Shown: positions 1 to 8,443 of the stretch, piece after piece
Layout: every line of letters starts with the position of its first letter
Position numbering within the stretch: position 1 is the stretch's first letter
Source of the DNA: Gammaproteobacteria bacterium UBA2965
Lineage (GTDB): Bacteria > Pseudomonadota > Gammaproteobacteria > Pseudomonadales > Azotimanducaceae
Length of the DNA: 32,555 nt
Assembly: GCA_002348385.1 (NCBI GenBank)
Contig: DEBD01000036.1
Span: 1-32,555 of the forward strand
Direction: 5' to 3'
Made by a program: the position numbers and the translations under genes
Notes under the pieces: model-generated
Database searches by the model: none
The model's input: the letters and a program-made list of their open reading frames with translations, nothing else
Told to the model about the DNA's origin: nothing

Positions 1-720
1 CACGTCAGCGAGCCCCGTGCCCGCCTCCAGGGCCGCCCAGTGGCCGAACACCAGCTTCACAGGCAGCGGATGCTCGGCGCGCAGCTCGTACCATGGAGTT
101 AACTCGCGCGGAGCTTCATCCAGCGAACCTTTGTGAGAAAAGTCCATGCGCCCCCGATCGTCGAGAAGACGCATTCGCGTGAAATAATTTGTTATCGCCC
201 GCAGCCGATCCATACCCTCGTGATCATCGTTCCAACCCGCGGGCTTGTTGCCGTACATAGTTTCAAAATAGGTGCGGCGATCGTCCCCGGAAATCACGGA
301 CTCAACCTCGTTTGCCAACGACAGCGCTTTGTCCAGACCCCACAGGTGCGGTATCCCCGCGTGGACCATGGCATAGCCGAGGTCCGCGTCTGCCACCATG
401 AGCGGCTGGCCGCAGTACCAGTCGGCAATCTCGTCCGCATCCGGCGCGTTGACAAGATCCAGAAAGGTGTCGTGCCGGTTCATGGAGTGACCACCCAAAT
501 GAATGGCCAGAAAATGCAGATCGTGATTGCCCAGCACGATCTCGGCCGCACCCTCAAGGGACCTCACAAGCCGCACCACGCGCAGCGACTCGGGACCACG
601 GTTGACCAGATCGCCCAGCAACCACAAGCGGTCCCTGCTCGGATCGAATCGCACCCGCTCCAACAGGTCGCTGAATTCGGCGTAGCAGCCCTGCACGTCA
701 CCTACCGCGTAGGTGGCCAT
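1..720 (-). CDS. apaH: Diadenosine tetraphosphatase ApaH, 3' end cut by window edge
   Basis: Symmetrical bis(5'-nucleosyl)-tetraphosphatase of the calcineurin-like metallophosphoesterase family, which splits Ap4A into two ADP. The reading frame runs from an ATG at 718-720 on the minus strand through the left edge, giving 240 codons with no stop. The N-terminus MATYAVGDVQGCY carries the GDxxG metal-binding motif. It is followed by VGDLVNRGP (the GDxxxRG motif) and LGNHDLHFL (GNHD), the three signature blocks of the family in the right order. Family members are about 270-280 residues, so only the last few tens of residues are missing. The gene starts 3 bases after the apaG stop, so it is probably the distal gene of the lptD-surA-pdxA-rsmA-apaG-apaH transcript. 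Identification is firm. Confidence 0.95.
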   Translation of the reverse strand, partial: MATYAVGDVQGCYAEFSDLLERVRFDPSRDRLWLLGDLVNRGPESLRVVRLVRSLEGAAEIVLGNHDLHFLAIHLGGHSMNRHDTFLDLVNAPDADEIADWYCGQPLMVADADLGYAMVHAGIPHLWGLDKALSLANEVESVISGDDRRTYFETMYGNKPAGWNDDHEGMDRLRAITNYFTRMRLLDDRGRMDFSHKGSLDEAPRELTPWYELRAEHPLPVKLVFGHWAALEAGTGLADV

Positions 721-723
721 CGC

Positions 724-1092
724 CTAATGCACCATGTTCGGAACGCTAAGAGAAAAGGCCGGGATGGCAACGCTGAACGGCGTGGCGTCGTCGCGCACGA
801 ACTCATAGCTGCCTTGCATGACGCCCACCGGCGTTTCGATCACCGCACCACTGCTGTACCGAAAGGCCTGGCCCGGCTCGATGCGCGGCTGCTCCCCCAC
901 CACACCGGGGCCGCGCACCTCCTCAGCGTGGCCGGATCCGTCCGTGATGATCCAGTGCCGGCGCAGCAGCTGACCGGGCAGATCGCCCGCATTGGCGATG
1001 GTGATGGTGTAGCCGAAGACATAGCGCCCGTCCTCGGGGACGCTCTCCTTCTCCACATACCAGGTTTCCACGTCGACGCTAAATCCGCTCAC
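724..1092 (-). CDS. apaG: ApaG domain protein
   Basis: Small fibronectin-III-like protein of the ApaG family, 122 residues with the chosen start. The central stretch RYVFGYTITIANAG, the RRHWIITDG segment, GEQPRIEPG and the TPVGVMQGSYEF block align with ApaG family sequences; the C-terminus ends in the typical short tail. The biochemical role is not settled. It is encoded with the Ap4A hydrolase in many gammaproteobacteria. I chose the GTG at 1090-1092 because GGAG lies five bases upstream and because the ATG at 1131 would add 13 unconserved residues and overlap rsmA. The GTG is 17 bases after the rsmA stop, consistent with translation from the same message. Confidence 0.92.
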   Translation of the reverse strand: MSGFSVDVETWYVEKESVPEDGRYVFGYTITIANAGDLPGQLLRRHWIITDGSGHAEEVRGPGVVGEQPRIEPGQAFRYSSGAVIETPVGVMQGSYEFVRDDATPFSVAIPAFSLSVPNMVH

Positions 1093-1109
1093 TGGTGCTC
1101 CGCCGCTTC

Positions 1110-1877
1110 CTATGACTGCTGCGCATCGCAAGCGTTGGCCAGAGCCACGTAATCGGAAACCGACAGCTCATCCGGGCGGGCCTGCTCGGGCAAGGCCAAC
1201 TCTTCCCAACGCACCGGTAGCGATTTTAGTGCATTGGCCAGGCGTTTGCGCCGGCCGGAGAACGCATGGCGCAGCACCAGATCTAGGCGCGCGGCATCGA
1301 CAAGGGGCAGTTTTTCGGAGCGCGGCACCAAACGAACTACCACGGAATGAACCTTGGGCACGGGAGAGAAGCTCTCGGGTGCCACATCGAACAGCCGCTC
1401 GATCTCGCAGTGATACTGGGCGAGCACACCCAGCCGACCCCACTGCTTGGTACCAGGCACCCCGGCCAGGCGAGCGCCCACCTCCCGCTGCAGCATGAAA
1501 TGCATATCGCCGATCTGTTCGCTATGCCCAAGCAGCCGCACCAGCAGCGGCGTGGAAATGTTGTAGGGAAGGTTACCCACTACCCGCCACGGCCCATCCG
1601 CGAGCAACTCGCCCAGCCGCACCCGCAGCACGTCCTGGTTGATTAACTCCAAGCCGGGGAAGTCGCGCTCTAGCCCCGCAATCAGATCCCGATCGATCTC
1701 AACACCCACATAACGTCTGGCGCCATAGGGATACAGTACCTTCGTCAGCGCGCCGCGCCCCGGGCCCACCTCCAGCAACAGATCCGACGGCTGTATGGCC
1801 AGTACCTCCCCGATACCGTAGGCCACCGACTCGTCCACGAGAAAGTTCTGACCGAAGCGCTTGCGGGCTCGAACCAT
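1110..1877 (-). CDS. rsmA: 16S rRNA dimethyladenosine transferase RsmA (KsgA)
   Basis: SAM-dependent enzyme that dimethylates two adjacent adenosines near the 3' end of 16S rRNA during late 30S assembly. The 255-residue protein starts MVRARKRFGQNFL, the usual N-terminus. It has the SAM-binding EVGPGRGALT motif near residues 35-45 and the catalytic NLPYNIS motif (N-L-P-Y) near residue 105, followed by the VPKVHSVVVRL segment typical of the family. The open frame extends upstream to 1976, but those codons overlap pdxA; the ATG at 1875-1877 gives the family length and lies just after the pdxA stop at 1882. It belongs to the minus-strand operon with pdxA upstream and apaG downstream. Confidence 0.96.
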   Translation of the reverse strand: MVRARKRFGQNFLVDESVAYGIGEVLAIQPSDLLLEVGPGRGALTKVLYPYGARRYVGVEIDRDLIAGLERDFPGLELINQDVLRVRLGELLADGPWRVVGNLPYNISTPLLVRLLGHSEQIGDMHFMLQREVGARLAGVPGTKQWGRLGVLAQYHCEIERLFDVAPESFSPVPKVHSVVVRLVPRSEKLPLVDAARLDLVLRHAFSGRRKRLANALKSLPVRWEELALPEQARPDELSVSDYVALANACDAQQS

Positions 1878-1881
1878 GCCG

Positions 1882-2844
1882 TCAGCCGAGCCGCGCGGCA
1901 AGGTCGACGGCCTGCTCCAGGCTGCCTGTATCTGCGCGTCCGGTTCCCGCCAGATCCAGTGCCGTGCCGTGATCAACCGACGTACGCACGAAGGGCAGCC
2001 CCAGAGTGACGTTCACCGCACGACCAAAGCCCGCGTATTTGAGCACCGGCAAGCCCTGGTCGTGATACATGGCAAGCACCGCATGGGCTCCGGTCAGATG
2101 GCGCGGCGTAAACAGCGTGTCTGCGGGCAACGGGCCCACCACATCCTCTCCCGCGACGCGAAAGTCTTCGCAAACCGGCTCGATCACCGCGATTTCCTCG
2201 CCGCCCAAATACCCGCCCTCACCGGCGTGGGGATTCAGACCACACACCAATACCCGGGGGCGCTCAATGGCGAAAAGCGCGCGCAGACCTGCCAGCAAAA
2301 TTCCAAGACGGCGTGCCAGCAACTCGCTGGTTATGCTGCCTGCCACCTGAGACAGCGGCATATGGGTGGTGGCCATGGCGACGCGCAGCTGGTCGGTAAC
2401 CAGCAGCATCACCACGTCGTCCACACCCGAGCGGTCTCGCAACCACTCCGTGTGACCGGAAAACGCCATGCCGGCGTCGTTCATCACCGATTTCTGTACC
2501 GGCCCCGTCACCAGGCCGGAATATCGTCCCGTAAGGCACCCCCGAGTCGCTTCCTCCAGGGTGGCCTGCACGTAGCTGGCGTTGGCTGGGTCGAGGCTGC
2601 CGGGCCGGGATGGGGTTGCCAGGGGCACGTGGGCCACACTCAGCTCACCCGGTCCTCCGGCAGGGTCGTCCAGATGATCATCCACCCGCAGCGCCACTCC
2701 AAGCGCACGTGCACGCTCCCGCAGCAAATCTGCGTCCGCTACCACCACCCAGGGCACAGGCCTGGCCTGCTGGGCCAGGGCAATCACGAGTTCCGGACCG
2801 ACCCCCGCGGGTTCTCCGGGAGTTATGGCGAGGGGCTGGGCCAC
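1882..2844 (-). CDS. pdxA: 4-hydroxythreonine-4-phosphate dehydrogenase PdxA
   Basis: NAD-dependent enzyme of DXP-dependent pyridoxal phosphate synthesis. It oxidises 4-phosphohydroxy-L-threonine and works with PdxJ. The 320-residue sequence opens with ITPGEPAGVGPEL, the conserved N-terminal block. The metal-binding histidines are visible in TTHMPLSQV, GLNPHAGEGG and MYHDQGLPVLK, and the substrate-binding SGHTEWL segment is present. The start is a GTG at 2842-2844; no in-frame ATG precedes it and no strong ribosome site is seen, so translation may depend on coupling to surA, whose stop lies 20 bases upstream. The surA-pdxA-rsmA order is classical for gammaproteobacteria. Confidence 0.96.
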   Translation of the reverse strand: MAQPLAITPGEPAGVGPELVIALAQQARPVPWVVVADADLLRERARALGVALRVDDHLDDPAGGPGELSVAHVPLATPSRPGSLDPANASYVQATLEEATRGCLTGRYSGLVTGPVQKSVMNDAGMAFSGHTEWLRDRSGVDDVVMLLVTDQLRVAMATTHMPLSQVAGSITSELLARRLGILLAGLRALFAIERPRVLVCGLNPHAGEGGYLGGEEIAVIEPVCEDFRVAGEDVVGPLPADTLFTPRHLTGAHAVLAMYHDQGLPVLKYAGFGRAVNVTLGLPFVRTSVDHGTALDLAGTGRADTGSLEQAVDLAARLG

Positions 2845-2864
2845 CTGGTTGCGCGCTGCATGGA

Positions 2865-4160
2865 TTACAGCCTCATCTCCACGAATGCCTCATCACGCAG
2901 TTCCTTGAGCCACTCCTGCAGCTTTTCCTCGAAGCGACGCTGGTGAAGAATGTTGATGGCCATGCGGCGGCGCGTTTCGTCGCTGAGGTCCTGCTCCCGG
3001 CGCCCGAGCACCTCCAGCACGTGCCAGCCATATTGAGAGCGAAACGGCTGCGATATCGAGCCGGTGGGCGTGGCCACCATGGCCTGCTGGAAGGCGGGAA
3101 CGAACTCGTTGCCCGCGGTCCAGCCAAGATCTCCGCCGTTGAGCGCGCTGCCAGGATCCTCCGAATACTCAGCTGCCATTTCGGCAAAATCAGTCCCACC
3201 TGTGAGCTGCACGTGCAGATCGGCGATCAGCTGCTCGGTCTCTTCTTCCGTACGAATTTCCGAAGGTTGCACCAGAATGTGGCGCAGGTTCGTTTGCATC
3301 TCTTTCTGCATCCCCGCCCCACGCTGCTCCAGAAGCTGCACGATGTGGATGCCGCTTGCACTCATGACGGGATCGGCCGTCGCTCCCGGCTCCAGCTCAA
3401 GCACGATCTCACCGAACAGGCTCGGCAGCTCGCCAGCGCGACGCCAGCCCAGATCGCCACCTTCCAGTGCCCGGGCGCCCGCCGATTTGGCAACGGCCAT
3501 CTGGGCAAAGTCCGCTCCCTCGCGAAGCTCCGTAACGATATCCACGGCCGCTTGCTGCGCTTCCAAAATAGCCTCATCGGAGGCCCGCTCGTCGATGGCG
3601 AGCAGAATGTGGCCCACCCGGAACTCGTCCGACAAAAGTTGCTGGTAGTAGGGCGAGTTCAGAAGATCCTCGATGTCCTGATCGGTGATGGTGATACGGC
3701 GATTCACCAGGTTGCGCTGCACGTTGCTGATGAGCATCTCCCGGCGAATCTCTTCGCGAAACTCCACGTAGCTCATCCCGTCCGCGGCCAGCGCCGCACG
3801 GAATTCCTCCAAAGTCATCTGGTTCTGCTCAGCGTAGGCCACCACCGCCCCGGTGAGACGTTCGTCGTCGATCTGCACCCCTCGCCGCGATGCCTCCTGA
3901 AGCTGCAGGCTCTCAATGACCAGGCGTTCCATGAGCTGGCTGACCAGAACGTCGTTGGGCGGAAGCTGCACGCCCCGCGCCTCGTACTGGTCGCGAATGA
4001 GCTCCAGCCGACTGAGCAGCTCCGAGGCCAGCACCACGTCCTCTTCCACCACCGCCACGATGGAGTCCAGCTCCTTGTATTCGGCCAGGGCCACCGGCGA
4101 GCCCATCAGGCAAGCGGCCACGATGAGCAGCCGGCCCGCGAGACGATGTCTAGATCCCAT
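2865..4160 (-). CDS. surA: Periplasmic peptidyl-prolyl isomerase and chaperone SurA
   Basis: Periplasmic chaperone that escorts unfolded outer-membrane proteins, LptD among them, to the Bam complex. The 431-residue protein has a signal peptide (hydrophobic stretch about residues 10-26, ending in ALA). The SurA N-terminal domain starts at VDSI-like sequence (ELDSIVAVVEEDVVL). Two parvulin domains are recognisable from FRVGHILLAID and TNLRHILVQPSE, each followed by a GGDLGW block. I chose the ATG at 4158-4160 because GGAGG lies six bases upstream; the frame upstream of it would run further into lptD. This start overlaps the end of lptD by 11 bases, implying translational coupling between the chaperone and its best-known client. 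Confidence 0.96.
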   Translation of the reverse strand: MGSRHRLAGRLLIVAACLMGSPVALAEYKELDSIVAVVEEDVVLASELLSRLELIRDQYEARGVQLPPNDVLVSQLMERLVIESLQLQEASRRGVQIDDERLTGAVVAYAEQNQMTLEEFRAALAADGMSYVEFREEIRREMLISNVQRNLVNRRITITDQDIEDLLNSPYYQQLLSDEFRVGHILLAIDERASDEAILEAQQAAVDIVTELREGADFAQMAVAKSAGARALEGGDLGWRRAGELPSLFGEIVLELEPGATADPVMSASGIHIVQLLEQRGAGMQKEMQTNLRHILVQPSEIRTEEETEQLIADLHVQLTGGTDFAEMAAEYSEDPGSALNGGDLGWTAGNEFVPAFQQAMVATPTGSISQPFRSQYGWHVLEVLGRREQDLSDETRRRMAINILHQRRFEEKLQEWLKELRDEAFVEMRL

Positions 4161-6621
4161 AGTTGTCCTCCGGTCTGTAACCCTTGATGCCACGCCGCAT
4201 GACCGCATCCAAGTTGCCGCCGAAACCGGCCATGCCTTTGAACACGATCTGTAGAAATATGCCCCGATCCGCGTCCACGTCCTCTAACGACCGAGCGCTG
4301 GGGCTGTCGAGAAAGTGGCGCGCCACGATCCTGAGCTGCCAGCAGCAGTTGTTGTACTCGATTCCGGCCAGCCCCTCAATTGTACGCTTGCTCTTCAGAT
4401 CGTAGTTCCACCGCCCTATGCCGGCAAAACTGCGCGATATGGGCCAATAGACAGACACGTCGGTCTGATCGATGTCGCGCGCCCGCCGGTTGCGGTAGCC
4501 CACATTGAACAGGTGCCGGCTGTCGCCGCGATACTGCAGCGAGGCCGCTGCCTCGTCCACCTGACCTTCGGCCGTGTCCCAAACCAGCGTGCCCTGGGCT
4601 CTGATCCTGGACGTCACGCGCCAGCTCACCTCGCCGGCCAGCTCGGACACGCCATGGCCATCGTCATCGTCCGGCGCCCCCGACAGGGTCACCCGGCGCT
4701 CCTTGAAATACTTGATCTGACCGATGCTCGCGCGCAGCCGCTCGCGGCCGGTGCGGCGGTCCACGAAGCGCGTGGTGATGCCCACGGCCAGGTGGTTGGC
4801 GTCGCCGATACGGTCGATACCGGTGAATCGATTGTCACGATAGAGCTGGTCATAAGCGAAGGTCAGCTTGCCGGCGTCGAAACGCGGCAGGCGGGACTGG
4901 TCTTCAAACTCCTGGTAAAGGTAGAACACGCGCGGTTCCAAGGTTTGGACCACCTCGGCACCGAACAGGTTCACATCGCGGTCGAAATACAGCCCCGCCC
5001 CGGCGCTGGCAAGAGCGATGCCACGGTCCGGTTTTGGCTCCACGCTGTGGGGAAAATCCTTAAGCTCGTAGGAGGTGTAGCGGTAGCCGCCGGTGAGGTT
5101 CACGAATCCCCAGGACCAATTCAGCGGCAAGCGCAAGCGCGGCTCCAGATGCAACCGGTCGCCGACGATGGTGGCCCGGCCCGCGAGGTCGGCATTGTCG
5201 CGCGTAAACGACACCCACTCCGCCCCCACCGAGTACTCCAGCGCTCCGAGCAACCTGCCCTCGTAGCTCACCTCAATCTCTGGCAAACGCTGGTAGGGCT
5301 GCGTGGTCACCTCGTCCAGGCGCTGGAAGCGCTGAGCCCACACCCGGGCATACAGCCCGCCGCGCCGGTACTGCAGCGCGCCCATGCGCTCCAGGTCAAT
5401 GCGCCGGGTCACACCCACATCTGAATCAAGATCGGAGCCCAGGTCCCGAACGTAGTCTCGATCACTCACCGCCGTGTAGTTCACCAAAGTGGAGAAGCGG
5501 CCCAGATTGCCGCGATGCTGCACACCGTAAAGCCAGCGGTCGGCGGGCTGGAACTCTCCGGACGCCAACCCCTGGGCCATCGCATTGTCGAAGTCATCCC
5601 GATCGAACGTGCCGTCGAACAGGTCGTCGTCCGGCAGAAATTCCGCGGTAATGCTCGTGTTTTGCCAGCCGGACAGGTGTCGGAATTCGGCCCCCATCCG
5701 CAAGCCGCGGTTGGTGATGATGCGCGGTGACAGCGTGGCATCGTAGTTGGGGGCCAGATTGAGATAGTAGGGCACGGTGAGGTCCAGCCCTTCCTCGCTG
5801 GAATAACCGAGGTCGGGAAACATGAATCCCGATTGCCGGTCGTCGCTCACGGGAAAGCGGATGTAGGGCGTGTAGAAAATAGGCACATCCTTCATACGCA
5901 GGGTCGCGTTACGCGCGGTCGCGAACACCGCGCCCTCTTCCAGGGTCAGCCGCGACGAGCTGATGCGCCAGCCGTCGTTACCCGGCTCGCAGCGGGTGAA
6001 TGTGGTCTTCCGCAGCGCCATCGTGCCGGCCTCGTCTCTGCTCATCTGCTCGGCACGACCGCGGATCTCAGCATCGAACAGGAAGAACTCCACGTCATCG
6101 AGATCCGCCGACCGGGCATCCAGGTTCAGCACGGCAACGTCGCTGCTCGCCGCCACGAACGGTTCCTCGAACAGGACGCCCCCGGTGAGTTCGGCCTCCA
6201 GGGTCTCGGTGTCTACCGTGGCACGCCCAGCGCGCACCGTGCGATCACCCTGGCGCATCGCTACGTCGCCGGTGAGGGTGGCCACCCCATCCACCCGATA
6301 CTCCGCCTGCTGCGCCTCGGCGTGCACCGGCTGGTCGATCACCGGCATGCGGCCCCTGTCGGGAAAGTCCGGCGCCACATACGCACCCGGACAGTACGCC
6401 GGCAGGCGCTCGCGCGCACGCTGGGGCAGCTCCTCGACGCTGCGCCAGTAGCGGCTCGCCAGGGAAGCATCTTCGACCAGTCTGCTTTCGGTGGCAGCCG
6501 TGTCTGCGGCTTCGGCAGCCAGACTGGTGGTGCAAGCCGCCAGCAGGGCGCATGCGAGCATTAGCGCGCGCGCGCGCAAGCGCGTGGGAGGCCATGGGCG
6601 CCGATGGGCTGGGGCGAACAT
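4150..6621 (-). CDS. lptD: LPS-assembly protein LptD
   Basis: Outer-membrane translocon that, with LptE, inserts lipopolysaccharide into the outer leaflet. The protein is 823 residues: an N-terminal export signal, a jellyroll domain (about residues 70-200, with VATLTGDVAMRQGDRTV) and a long C-terminal beta-barrel. All four disulfide cysteines expected from E. coli LptD are present: LPAYCPG, TRCEPGN and the adjacent pair in NNCCWQL. Start is uncertain: ATG at 6619-6621 is used here; an in-frame ATG at 6637-6639 adds six residues, and neither has a clear ribosome site. The frame is open further upstream but would run into amgK. An odd feature is a lipobox-like ALLAAC at the end of the signal. 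The gene is first in the minus-strand operon and divergent from amgK. Confidence 0.95.
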   Translation of the reverse strand: MFAPAHRRPWPPTRLRARALMLACALLAACTTSLAAEAADTAATESRLVEDASLASRYWRSVEELPQRARERLPAYCPGAYVAPDFPDRGRMPVIDQPVHAEAQQAEYRVDGVATLTGDVAMRQGDRTVRAGRATVDTETLEAELTGGVLFEEPFVAASSDVAVLNLDARSADLDDVEFFLFDAEIRGRAEQMSRDEAGTMALRKTTFTRCEPGNDGWRISSSRLTLEEGAVFATARNATLRMKDVPIFYTPYIRFPVSDDRQSGFMFPDLGYSSEEGLDLTVPYYLNLAPNYDATLSPRIITNRGLRMGAEFRHLSGWQNTSITAEFLPDDDLFDGTFDRDDFDNAMAQGLASGEFQPADRWLYGVQHRGNLGRFSTLVNYTAVSDRDYVRDLGSDLDSDVGVTRRIDLERMGALQYRRGGLYARVWAQRFQRLDEVTTQPYQRLPEIEVSYEGRLLGALEYSVGAEWVSFTRDNADLAGRATIVGDRLHLEPRLRLPLNWSWGFVNLTGGYRYTSYELKDFPHSVEPKPDRGIALASAGAGLYFDRDVNLFGAEVVQTLEPRVFYLYQEFEDQSRLPRFDAGKLTFAYDQLYRDNRFTGIDRIGDANHLAVGITTRFVDRRTGRERLRASIGQIKYFKERRVTLSGAPDDDDGHGVSELAGEVSWRVTSRIRAQGTLVWDTAEGQVDEAAASLQYRGDSRHLFNVGYRNRRARDIDQTDVSVYWPISRSFAGIGRWNYDLKSKRTIEGLAGIEYNNCCWQLRIVARHFLDSPSARSLEDVDADRGIFLQIVFKGMAGFGGNLDAVMRRGIKGYRPEDNYGI

Positions 6622-6678
6622 CGGGCGGATGATACACATTACCCGGCCGGGAATAACGCGCACCCGACGGATTGACAG

Positions 6679-6684
6679 TAGAAT
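6679..6684 (+). promoter_or_regulatory. Candidate -10 element for amgK-murU
   Basis: TAGAAT followed by a GC-rich discriminator lies 39 bases before the preferred amgK start. The same hexamer and GC-rich context occur before rpe (8429) and hppA (30585). No good -35 box is seen at 17 bases. A TTGACA at 6672-6677 could instead be a -35 box for a weaker -10 around 6695-6700. Either option places transcription start downstream of the TTG at 6672 and so favours the internal GTG as the amgK start. Confidence 0.4.
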
Positions 6685-6722
6685 GCCGCGCACCGCTAGC
6701 AACGAAACAGCTGACAGAGGCC

Positions 6723-7712
6723 GTGGAAGTACTGGACGCCACATTGCACCAATGGGTGGCCGAGGAACTGGTGGAGCTGAGCCGCACCGGAGACTTCGAA
6801 GTGCGCGCGCTGAAAGCCGAGGCCAGCCACCGGCATTTCTACCGAATCCTGCCCGCCGGCAATCCAACCGGATCGCTGGTACTGATGAGCTCCCCGCCGG
6901 ACCGGGAAAACAACCAGGCCTTTGAGCACCTTGCGGAAGTCTTCGCCGCCCATGGGGTCTGCGTGCCGAGCATTCTGGCGCGTCAGCGCGAATCCGGCTG
7001 GTACCTGTTGAGTGACCTGGGCACGCTGCACCTGGAGCAGGCTTACCAGCAGGATAGCGCGGCAAGCCTGGAGCTGGCGCTGGATGCGCTGCTGAAGATT
7101 CAGACCATTCCGGAAGGCGCCGTGCCGCCCTACACCGTCCAGCGATTCCACGACGAGCTGGCCATCTGCCGCGAGTGGTTGGTAGAAGCCTGGCTGGGGG
7201 AAACATTTCCCGCCCAAGATCTGGACGACGCGTTCGCAGGCCTGGCGAATCGCACCGAAGACCAACCCCAGGTGTGCGTGCACCGTGATTTCCACTGCCG
7301 CAATCTGCTCCCCGGCGACGGGGTGATGGGAGTAGTGGATTTTCAGGACGCCTTGTTTGGGCCGACCTCTTACGACCTGTCTTCGCTGCTGCATGACTGC
7401 TACTACCGTTTCACGCCGGCCGAGGTGGCGCGTTGGCGGCAACGCTATCTGGAGCGTTCACGCCTCCCCCTGGACCCGCAAACGTTTGCCGCCGACGTGG
7501 ACCTCATGGCCGCTCAGCGGCTGCTGAAGGCAGCGGGCATCTTTGCCCGACTACAGCTGCGCGACCAAAAAACCAGCCACCTTCGATACATTCCCTCCAC
7601 GTTGGCGCACGTGGCCACCCTCTGCGGGCGCTACAAGGACCTGGCGGCATTGCCCCCACACCTCCTCCGCTGGGCCGAAGCCGCGGCGCGCAAGCTGGAG
7701 GACGCCGGGTGA
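6723..7712 (+). CDS. amgK: Anomeric N-acetylmuramate/N-acetylglucosamine kinase AmgK
   Basis: Aminoglycoside-phosphotransferase-fold kinase that phosphorylates MurNAc at the anomeric carbon in the peptidoglycan recycling route that bypasses de novo synthesis. The catalytic motif HRDFHCRNLL and the metal-binding VVDFQDALFGP segment, followed by YDLSSLL, are diagnostic of the family. Function rests on family plus the murU partner immediately downstream. The start is uncertain: the open frame begins at a TTG at 6672, but likely promoter elements lie there, so I prefer GTG at 6723 with AGAGG just upstream (329 residues). It is divergent from lptD, an arrangement also seen in pseudomonads, and overlaps murU by 4 bases. 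Confidence 0.9.
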   Translation: MEVLDATLHQWVAEELVELSRTGDFEVRALKAEASHRHFYRILPAGNPTGSLVLMSSPPDRENNQAFEHLAEVFAAHGVCVPSILARQRESGWYLLSDLGTLHLEQAYQQDSAASLELALDALLKIQTIPEGAVPPYTVQRFHDELAICREWLVEAWLGETFPAQDLDDAFAGLANRTEDQPQVCVHRDFHCRNLLPGDGVMGVVDFQDALFGPTSYDLSSLLHDCYYRFTPAEVARWRQRYLERSRLPLDPQTFAADVDLMAAQRLLKAAGIFARLQLRDQKTSHLRYIPSTLAHVATLCGRYKDLAALPPHLLRWAEAAARKLEDAG

Positions 7713-8380
7713 AGGCCATGATCTTGGCGGCCGGGCGCGGCGAACGGCTGAAACCGCTGACCGACCGAACGCCCAAGCCGATGTTGCCTTTAGGGGGCAA
7801 ACCGCTCATTGCCCACCAGCTGAGCTGGCTGCGCGCTGCCGGCGTCACCGAGGTGGTCATCAACCTGCACCACCTGGGCGATCAGATCGAGGCGTTCTGC
7901 GGCACCGGGCAGGGGTCCGATCTAACGATTGCCTACAGCCGGGAGAAGGTCCTGCTGGAAACCGCGGGCGGCCTCATCAAGGCCCTGCCCCTGCTGGGCG
8001 ACGACCCTTTCATGCTGCTCAACGGAGACATCTACACCGACTTCGATTTCACCCAGCTGCCCAGCGCGCCTCCGAGCTGGGCGGATCTGCATGTGGTGCT
8101 CATCCCCACCCCCACCTTCAGAGCCCAGGGCGACTTTGAGTATGCCAACGGCCGGGTAGTGAGGCGGGGCAACACTTTCGTGTACGCCTGCATCGCCGTG
8201 GTGCGCCCGGCCTGGCTGCGCACCCTGGCGCCGACGGGCACCCCGCTGTCGTTGCAACAGCCTTTGTTCGATGCGGTGGCCGAAGGGCGCGTGTCCGCTC
8301 AGGTCTGGCCCGGGCGCTGGACGGACATCGGCTCTCCCGAGCAGCTCCAGGCAATCCAGCAGGAACTGGAAAGCGGCTGA
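7709..8380 (+). CDS. murU: MurNAc-1-phosphate uridylyltransferase MurU
   Basis: Nucleotidyltransferase that converts MurNAc-1-phosphate and UTP to UDP-MurNAc, the step after AmgK in cell-wall recycling. The 223-residue protein begins with the sugar-nucleotidyltransferase signature MILAAGRGERLKPLT and TPKPMLPLGGKPLI. The LNGDIYTDFD motif holds the metal-binding aspartate, and WTDIGSPEQL near the C-terminus is typical. The start is the GTG at 7709, inside the amgK stop (GTGA overlap), which gives the N-terminus VKAMILAAG; an ATG at 7718 would remove three residues. The frame is open far upstream, but that part overlaps amgK. Distinguished from RfbA/GlmU-like enzymes by its short length and partner gene. 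Confidence 0.9.
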   Translation: MKAMILAAGRGERLKPLTDRTPKPMLPLGGKPLIAHQLSWLRAAGVTEVVINLHHLGDQIEAFCGTGQGSDLTIAYSREKVLLETAGGLIKALPLLGDDPFMLLNGDIYTDFDFTQLPSAPPSWADLHVVLIPTPTFRAQGDFEYANGRVVRRGNTFVYACIAVVRPAWLRTLAPTGTPLSLQQPLFDAVAEGRVSAQVWPGRWTDIGSPEQLQAIQQELESG

Positions 8381-8428
8381 AGCGCCATCGAAACGCAGCA
8401 GAATCACCCTTACGTCGAGGAACCAGGC

Positions 8429-8434
8429 TAGAAT
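8429..8434 (+). promoter_or_regulatory. Candidate -10 element of rpe, almost at the start codon
   Basis: TAGAAT ends nine bases before the rpe ATG at 8444. A transcript starting 6-8 bases downstream would carry only about two to four bases of leader. There is no Shine-Dalgarno sequence in front of the ATG. No convincing -35 box is seen at 8406-8411. Read-through from murU, which ends at 8380, is an alternative source of rpe transcripts. Confidence 0.4.
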
Positions 8435-8443
8435 ACGCCGCCT

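Noticed and set aside
6564..6580. Run of alternating GC (Z-DNA-like) in the lptD signal region
   Set aside because: It encodes the Arg/Ala stretch of the signal peptide and is short; such runs are expected in GC-rich DNA.
6640..7206. N-terminal extension of LptD reaching 7206
   Set aside because: It is antisense to the start of amgK, arginine-rich and unlike LptD; GC-rich DNA often leaves antisense frames open.
7433..7708. Long N-terminal extension of MurU suggested by the open frame
   Set aside because: It lies in a different frame over amgK and lacks any conserved sequence; the GTG at 7709 gives the family N-terminus.
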